64,000 nt of DNA. Origin: Chitinophaga fulva (GTDB lineage Bacteria > Bacteroidota > Bacteroidia > Chitinophagales > Chitinophagaceae). The notes beneath the pieces are model-generated. The model searched no databases, was not told the origin of the DNA, and was given only the letters and a program-made list of their open reading frames with translations. This document shows, piece by piece, positions 59,920-64,000 of the stretch. Made by a program: the position numbers and the translations under genes. The stretch is taken from assembly GCF_012927205.1 (NCBI RefSeq), contig NZ_JABBGC010000001.1, forward strand, positions 4,088,522 through 4,152,521, written 5' to 3'. Numbering within the stretch: the first letter of the stretch is position 1; each line of letters starts with the position of its first letter.

Positions 59920-60852
59920 ATGAAAGCAATTATCTTAAAAGGAGCCGGGGACATTGACCAGCTCGTACATACAACCCTGCCGGTGCCGGAGATCGCGGAC
60001 GGCGAAGTACTGGTACAGGTAAAAGCCATCAGCGTTAATCCCATCGATGTTAAAACCCGTTCCGGCAAAGGCATGTTCGGTAAACTACAGGCCGATGACC
60101 CTGTTATCCTGGGCTGGGATATCTCCGGTACGGTGACCGCCTCCCGTTCGTCGTTGTTCAGGGAAGGGGATGATGTGTTTGGGATGATCAATTTTCCCGG
60201 TCACGGTAAAGCCTATGCGGAGTATGTAGCTGCACCAGCGGAACAGCTGGCCCGCAAGCCGGCAGGCATCTCCCACGAGGAAGCCGCAGCGGCTACGCTG
60301 GCGGCATTGACAGCCTTGCAGGCACTTAACAGCACGCAAATCAATCCGGGTGACAAAGTACTGATACACGCGGCCGCAGGTGGTGTAGGCCACTATGCGG
60401 TGCAGCTGGCCAAAGAAGCAGGGGCCTATGTGATCGGCACGGCATCCGCTGCCAATCGCGACTTTGTACTGGGCCTCGGCGCAGACGAACATTTCGATTA
60501 CAAATCAGGCGCGTTTGAAGACCATTATCATGATCTCGACCTCGTACTGGACACGATGGGCGGCGAATATATAGACCGTTCCCTGAAAGTGCTGCGGCCA
60601 CAGGGTACTATCATCAGTTTGCCCAGCGGGCTGCGCGAGACAGTGGGAGAGAAGGCTGCCGCGCAAAATAAAACCGGTTACTTTATCGTCGTGGCTTCCA
60701 GCGGAAAAGATATGCACCGGCTGGCTGACCTGCTGGAGCGCGGGAAAGTCAAATCCCACGTGTCGGCGGTGTTTAACTTCGCCGATATGGGAAAAGCCCA
60801 TCAACAGATTGAAAGTGGCAGTACCCGTGGTAAAGTGGTGGTGACACCGTAA
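59920..60852 (+). CDS. NAD(P)-dependent oxidoreductase of the quinone reductase (MDR) family
   Basis: 310 aa from the ATG at 59920 (MKAIILKGAGDIDQ). It is the zinc-free medium-chain dehydrogenase/reductase type with the amino GroES-like domain (VNPIDVKTRSGKGMFGKLQ) and the cofactor-binding loop in VLIHAAAGGVGHYAVQLAKE. VLGLGADEHFDYKSGAFEDH and LVLDTMGGEYIDRSLKVL follow. Members reduce quinones or alkenals. Only one base separates its end from the convergent SDR gene. The substrate is unknown. Confidence 0.88.
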   Translation: MKAIILKGAGDIDQLVHTTLPVPEIADGEVLVQVKAISVNPIDVKTRSGKGMFGKLQADDPVILGWDISGTVTASRSSLFREGDDVFGMINFPGHGKAYAEYVAAPAEQLARKPAGISHEEAAAATLAALTALQALNSTQINPGDKVLIHAAAGGVGHYAVQLAKEAGAYVIGTASAANRDFVLGLGADEHFDYKSGAFEDHYHDLDLVLDTMGGEYIDRSLKVLRPQGTIISLPSGLRETVGEKAAAQNKTGYFIVVASSGKDMHRLADLLERGKVKSHVSAVFNFADMGKAHQQIESGSTRGKVVVTP

Positions 60853-60853
60853 C

Positions 60854-61570
60854 TCATATCTGGTGGTCGCCGGGCAGGATCATCAGTTTCGGGATACGCA
60901 CGTGCTCAGGCTGTTGCAGGATAAACTTCACGGTGTCCACGATATTGTCTACCGTCAGCGGCTCATGAATGCCCATGCTCTCTTTGGGATGCACGGCCCA
61001 GTCTTTGTGCAGTTCCGTCATCACCAATCCCGGTTCTATGCACGATATTTTGAGCGGCGTACCTGCCAGTTCCATTCGCAGCGCTTCGGACAAGGCTTCC
61101 ATGGCGAATTTGGTGGCGGCGTAAGCGCCGGCCGTAGGCCGCACTTTCGTTCCCATCACACTTGACAGGTTGATCACATGTCCGGAGCCTTGCGCTTTGA
61201 AACGTTTCAAGACCAGGTAAGTCAACCGGAACGTAGCCTCCACGTTCAGTCGGATCATAGCAGTCATCTTATCGATGTCGATGGTTTCAATAGGTCCGGT
61301 TTCAATACTGCCGGCGCAGTTAAAGAGATAATCGCATCGGCCATAGGTATCAAAAACAGTGTTGACCACCTGGTCCTGGAAGCCGCTGTCAGTAAGGTCT
61401 CCGGCCATTACCACCACATTGGCGGCATCCAGTTCGGCTAAACGTTCCTGCCGGCGGGCTGTCACCACTACAGTATGACCTTCTGCGGCAAGCGCGCGGG
61501 CAATCGCATGACCAATGCCACTGCTGGCACCGGTAACAAGGCTTATTTTAGGTTGTTGGCTGTTTGTCAT
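60854..61570 (-). CDS. Short-chain dehydrogenase/reductase (SDR)
   Basis: 238 aa from the ATG at 61570 (MTNSQQPKISLVTGASSG). A TTG nine bases earlier is less likely. The Rossmann motif is TGASSGIGHAIARAL, the NADP-favouring basic residues follow in VTARRQERL, and the catalytic residues are in LSSVMGTKV (serine) and YAATKFAMEAL (YxxxK). It reduces or oxidises an unknown carbonyl compound. It is convergent with the quinone reductase-like gene, with a one-base gap. Confidence 0.9.
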   Translation of the reverse strand: MTNSQQPKISLVTGASSGIGHAIARALAAEGHTVVVTARRQERLAELDAANVVVMAGDLTDSGFQDQVVNTVFDTYGRCDYLFNCAGSIETGPIETIDIDKMTAMIRLNVEATFRLTYLVLKRFKAQGSGHVINLSSVMGTKVRPTAGAYAATKFAMEALSEALRMELAGTPLKISCIEPGLVMTELHKDWAVHPKESMGIHEPLTVDNIVDTVKFILQQPEHVRIPKLMILPGDHQI

Positions 61571-61665
61571 GAGTATCAAAATAGGTTTCCCAAAATAATC
61601 ATTTATGGCGGTATATCACCCTGCAATTGTCGTATTGACACCGCTTTCTGCTGCGGTAGTCTTTG

Positions 61666-61673
61666 TATGTTTG
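61666..61673 (+). promoter_or_regulatory. -7 element before the DUF1801 gene
   Basis: TATGTTTG matches TAnnTTTG and lies 19 bp before the ATG at 61693. A -33 element at normal distance is not clear. Confidence 0.45.
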
Positions 61674-61692
61674 TATTAACAATCATACTGCC

Positions 61693-62043
61693 ATGGGAAC
61701 TAAATTCAAAACTACCGACGAATACCTGGCTACCGTGCCGGAAGTCAGCATTGAAAAGACACATCAAATCCGCGAAATCATCCGTAAAGCGGTGCCTAAA
61801 GCCACGGAGGTGATTAGCTATAATATGCCGGCCTTTAAACTGAATAAAGTGTTGGTATGGTTCGCCGGCTACAAAGGCCATATCGGCTTTTATCCGGGCG
61901 GTACCGCCATCGGCGTTTTCCAGGATGATCTTACAGATTATAAAACGTCAAAAGGCGCTATCCAGTTTCCGCTGGACAAGCCCCTGCCGGTATCATTGAT
62001 CAACAAGATTGTGAAGTACAGGATAAAAGAGGTAGCGGAGTAA
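61693..62043 (+). CDS. DUF1801 (YdhG-like, iron-chaperone fold) protein
   Basis: 116 aa from the ATG at 61693 (MGTKFKTTDEYL). The domain is recognised by FKTTDEYLATVPEVS, IRKAVPKATEVISYNMPAFK, VLVWFAGYKGHIGFYPGGTA and ALPV-type KPLPVSLINKIVKYRIKEVA. The fold is frataxin-like; the function of this subgroup is not settled. It is monocistronic. Confidence 0.87.
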   Translation: MGTKFKTTDEYLATVPEVSIEKTHQIREIIRKAVPKATEVISYNMPAFKLNKVLVWFAGYKGHIGFYPGGTAIGVFQDDLTDYKTSKGAIQFPLDKPLPVSLINKIVKYRIKEVAE

Positions 62044-62175
62044 TATTTTTTGTTGGGCCATCGGCCGATGTGTTATTGGGCATAAGGTTTCATCTCGTCA
62101 TTGTTGCTAATAACGAATGGAGTGGCCGGCCTTTGATTTTAAACAGGGGGGCTTCCAAAGGCTGCCGCATCAGCA

Positions 62176-63192
62176 TTACCCCTTTTTATCTCTTGTTTGC
62201 AGGTAGCGCCATAACAAAGGGAATATCTCATTTTCAAAATACAGGGCCTGCCGCACGGCCGTGGCATCATTCACCCGCTCATGTATCGCGATCACCGCGT
62301 TCAGGTGGGGAATGATGATCATATACTGTCCGCCCCATCCCATGCCATAGGTAACAGGCTGATTCTCATAACGCACGTGGTACCAGCATAAAGCATATTG
62401 TGAGCCGGCGAAACCCCAGTTGGTAGCCCTCGTCAGTGGTGGTTGCAACAGGGTGCGTACCCATTTTCGGGATACGATAATTTGTCCGTTGTACTGTCCC
62501 TCCTGCAAGAGGAGGTTCCCGATTTTATTGATGGCCGTGGTGGACAGGTATACGCTGTGCAGCCCGGCGCCGTCATCATATCCGTCATTCATCTTTTTCC
62601 AGTCGGCCTGTTGAATGCCCAGTTTGCCGAACAGGAATCGTTGGGCGAATGTTGCCGCAGGCATGCCACTAGCCCTAGTTAGTACTACCGAAAGCAGGTG
62701 CGTAGCGGCATTGTTGTAATGGAACACTTCTCCCGGCGTACTGATCAGCGGTTGGGCCAGCACATATTGTGAAGGATTAGGCTGGGAGAGGTATTCACCC
62801 AGTCCGCCTTCCAGGTTTTCATGCCACAGCCCGGAAGCCTGGTCCATGATCTGATGCAGCGTGATATGCTGTTTGCGGGCATCCGGGTCTTTGGCCAGCT
62901 CCGGGAACCACTGACCGATTTCCTGGTCTACAGAAGCGATATAGCCTTTGTCGATGGCGATGCCGATCAGGATAGACAGGATGCTTTTGGTCAGGGACTG
63001 ACTGTTATGAAGGGTGTCTGGCTGCTGGCCATTGTAGGTGTGGTTAAAGATGATACGTCCTTTTTGGGATATCACGAGCTGGTATACAGCGGCGTTTTTC
63101 GTCAGTACGGAGGCCGTGTCTGGCAGCGACTGCCCGGCGCCCTGGAGCGTAATCATAATGGCCGGCAGCAGCAGGATTGATTTCCATCGCAT
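62176..63192 (-). CDS. Serine hydrolase of the beta-lactamase (class C) family
   Basis: 338 aa from the ATG at 63192 (MRWKSILLLPAIMITLQG). A frame to 63213 adds seven residues. The signal peptide ends near GAGQS. The catalytic motif SxxK is SLTKSILSIL, the second motif is YNN in GEVFHYNNAATHLLSVVL, and the third is near YGMGWGGQYMII. Such enzymes hydrolyse esters, peptides or beta-lactams. Resistance cannot be claimed from the motifs alone. It is isolated between two opposite-strand genes. Confidence 0.86.
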   Translation of the reverse strand: MRWKSILLLPAIMITLQGAGQSLPDTASVLTKNAAVYQLVISQKGRIIFNHTYNGQQPDTLHNSQSLTKSILSILIGIAIDKGYIASVDQEIGQWFPELAKDPDARKQHITLHQIMDQASGLWHENLEGGLGEYLSQPNPSQYVLAQPLISTPGEVFHYNNAATHLLSVVLTRASGMPAATFAQRFLFGKLGIQQADWKKMNDGYDDGAGLHSVYLSTTAINKIGNLLLQEGQYNGQIIVSRKWVRTLLQPPLTRATNWGFAGSQYALCWYHVRYENQPVTYGMGWGGQYMIIIPHLNAVIAIHERVNDATAVRQALYFENEIFPLLWRYLQTRDKKG

Positions 63193-63288
63193 AAAAACGA
63201 GGTTAGGCAACATGAATGTAAGGCATTTTACTTTTCTGGTTACAAAATTGAGGAACTGGGGTATTCCTCATCATATAAACCTTCGCTT

Positions 63289-63669
63289 ATGCTTAAACAT
63301 TCAGGGGCCTTCAGCAGCTTCTCCGTCAATGATCTGCAACAGGCTAAACAGTTCTATCACGACAAGGTTGGGTTGGAAGTCTCCGAAACGCCGGAAGGGT
63401 TGGAATTACAGGTAAACGGTGGCGCTAAAATTTTTCTGTATCCGAAACCGAATCATGAACCAGCCACCTTTACCATACTGAATTTTATTGTAGACAATGT
63501 GGACGATGCTGTAGAACAGCTTACTCAGAAGGGCATCCGTTTCCTGCAATATGAGGGGGAAATAGGTACCGATGAAAAAGGTATTTTCCGGGATAAAGAA
63601 CGGGGGATGGCCATTGCCTGGTTTGCAGACCCGGCAGGGAATATTCTTTCGGTGTTACAGGCGGGATGA
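63289..63669 (+). CDS. VOC family protein (glyoxalase/bleomycin-resistance fold)
   Basis: 126 aa. The single VOC module has FSVNDLQQAKQFYHDKVGLE, then FLYPKPNHEPATFTILNFIV, NVDDAVEQLTQKGIRFLQYE and AIAWFADPAGNILSVLQAG, where a carboxylate ligand would normally be. A related VOC gene lies at 19529 with a longer amino end. It could be a resistance protein or an enzyme on a small molecule. It is the last gene before the right edge. Confidence 0.88.
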   Translation: MLKHSGAFSSFSVNDLQQAKQFYHDKVGLEVSETPEGLELQVNGGAKIFLYPKPNHEPATFTILNFIVDNVDDAVEQLTQKGIRFLQYEGEIGTDEKGIFRDKERGMAIAWFADPAGNILSVLQAG

Positions 63670-63795
63670 TATTTAGTCGTGTACTGCCATTGCTGTTAGC
63701 TGCTCCCTCCGGTAAAATACTATCAGTATCACACGCCCCGGTGGTTAAGTGTTTTTCGTATCTATTTGATTGTCAATTTCTTGTAGGAGTATTCG

Positions 63796-63840
63796 TTTGG
63801 TATCTCTTTAGTATCCTTTAGGTATCCTTTAGGTATCCCT
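63796..63840. repeat. Short tandem repeats of TTTAGGTATCC
   Basis: Four imperfect 10-11-base copies in a row: TTTGGTATCTC, TTTAGTATCC, TTTAGGTATCC, TTTAGGTATCC. They lie in the gene-free right end (63670-64000). Confidence 0.6.
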
Positions 63841-63880
63841 CTCGTAAGACAGGTGAGAATAACCGTCAAATCGGGTCTAG

Positions 63881-63994
63881 TCCTATTATAGGTTTACACC
63901 CAAGGTTAAAAAATCCTGTTTAAGGTTTACCTTGACGTTCTTTAATCCTGGATATTGTTTACATAGTGGAGAGAACGTCCTGTTTCTCGTTTAC
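63881..63994. repeat. Array of four TCCTR-N6-GTTTAC units with 32-33 bp period
   Basis: TCCT begins at 63881, 63914, 63946 and 63978. GTTTAC begins exactly 11 bases later each time (63892, 63925, 63957, 63989). The rest of each unit differs. The next copy would fall just outside the window. The whole stretch 63670-64000 holds no complete gene. A short minus-strand frame at the edge is too short to judge. Confidence 0.7.
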
Positions 63995-64000
63995 AGCCCG

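Noticed and set aside
62176..63192. Beta-lactam resistance gene
   Set aside because: SxxK and YxN motifs show only the serine hydrolase family; many members are esterases or peptidases.
63881..63994. CRISPR-like repeat array at the right edge
   Set aside because: The period of 32-33 bp is too short for repeat plus spacer, the repeat part is only partly conserved, and no cas gene is seen.
1..64000. tRNA, rRNA, IS elements or prophage genes
   Set aside because: No tRNA cloverleaf, rRNA sequence, transposase or phage structural gene was recognised on either strand.

Overview
The window is chromosomal DNA of a Bacteroidota bacterium and most resembles Chitinophaga or a close relative. The reasons are a SusC/SusD pair with a divergent ECF sigma factor and FecR anti-sigma factor, a protein with a type IX secretion (T9SS) sorting tail, TlpA, DUF3347 and HYC_CC_PP proteins, many AraC and LytTR regulators, and Bacteroidota-type promoters (TAnnTTTG). 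I saw no rRNA, tRNA, IS element or CRISPR array. Genus and functions come from reading motifs, not from searches.

Layout. 1-13.9 kb: a TonB receptor cut by the left edge, an S66 carboxypeptidase, an AraC regulator, M1 and S41 peptidases, a FtsX-type permease, a methyltransferase, an unknown protein, and an ada-MFS pair. 14-22 kb: a DUF3472 lipoprotein, two GNAT acetyltransferases, an isoprenylcysteine methyltransferase-like membrane protein, a T9SS cargo protein, a VOC protein and small unknowns. 22-35.6 kb: an accessory region, visibly A/T-richer in its middle. It holds an AraC regulator, a cyclase-less relative of class III lanthipeptide synthetases (LanKC), a MauE-like redox membrane protein, an array of five related small secreted Cys-pair peptides (two broken), a TlpA thioredoxin fused to a DUF3738-like tail, SusD, SusC with an STN domain, and divergent ECF sigma and FecR genes. 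I judge this the best candidate for an undescribed system.

35.6-45.7 kb: on the minus strand, a LytS/LytTR two-component pair downstream of a complete HAE1-type RND pump, with an AraC regulator upstream. 46.3-55.7 kb: a heavy-metal (copper/silver) export cluster with a heme-binding protein, two DUF3347 proteins, two CusB adaptors, CusC, a CusA split into two ORFs, and HYC_CC_PP. A pair of inverted REP-like palindromes lies inside this cluster.

55.8-59.8 kb: a Crp/Fnr regulator followed by TauE, two YeeE/YedE halves and a CstB-like persulfide dioxygenase-rhodanese. Two near-identical operators, TGTGTAAC-N4-GTCAC, lie at exactly the same distance (34.5 bp) from the -7 TTTG of two promoters. 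This suggests the Crp-like protein directly activates the sulfane-sulfur genes. 59.9-64 kb: housekeeping-type enzymes, then a gene-free right end with two repeat sets, one of them four TCCTR-N6-GTTTAC units with a 32-33 bp period.
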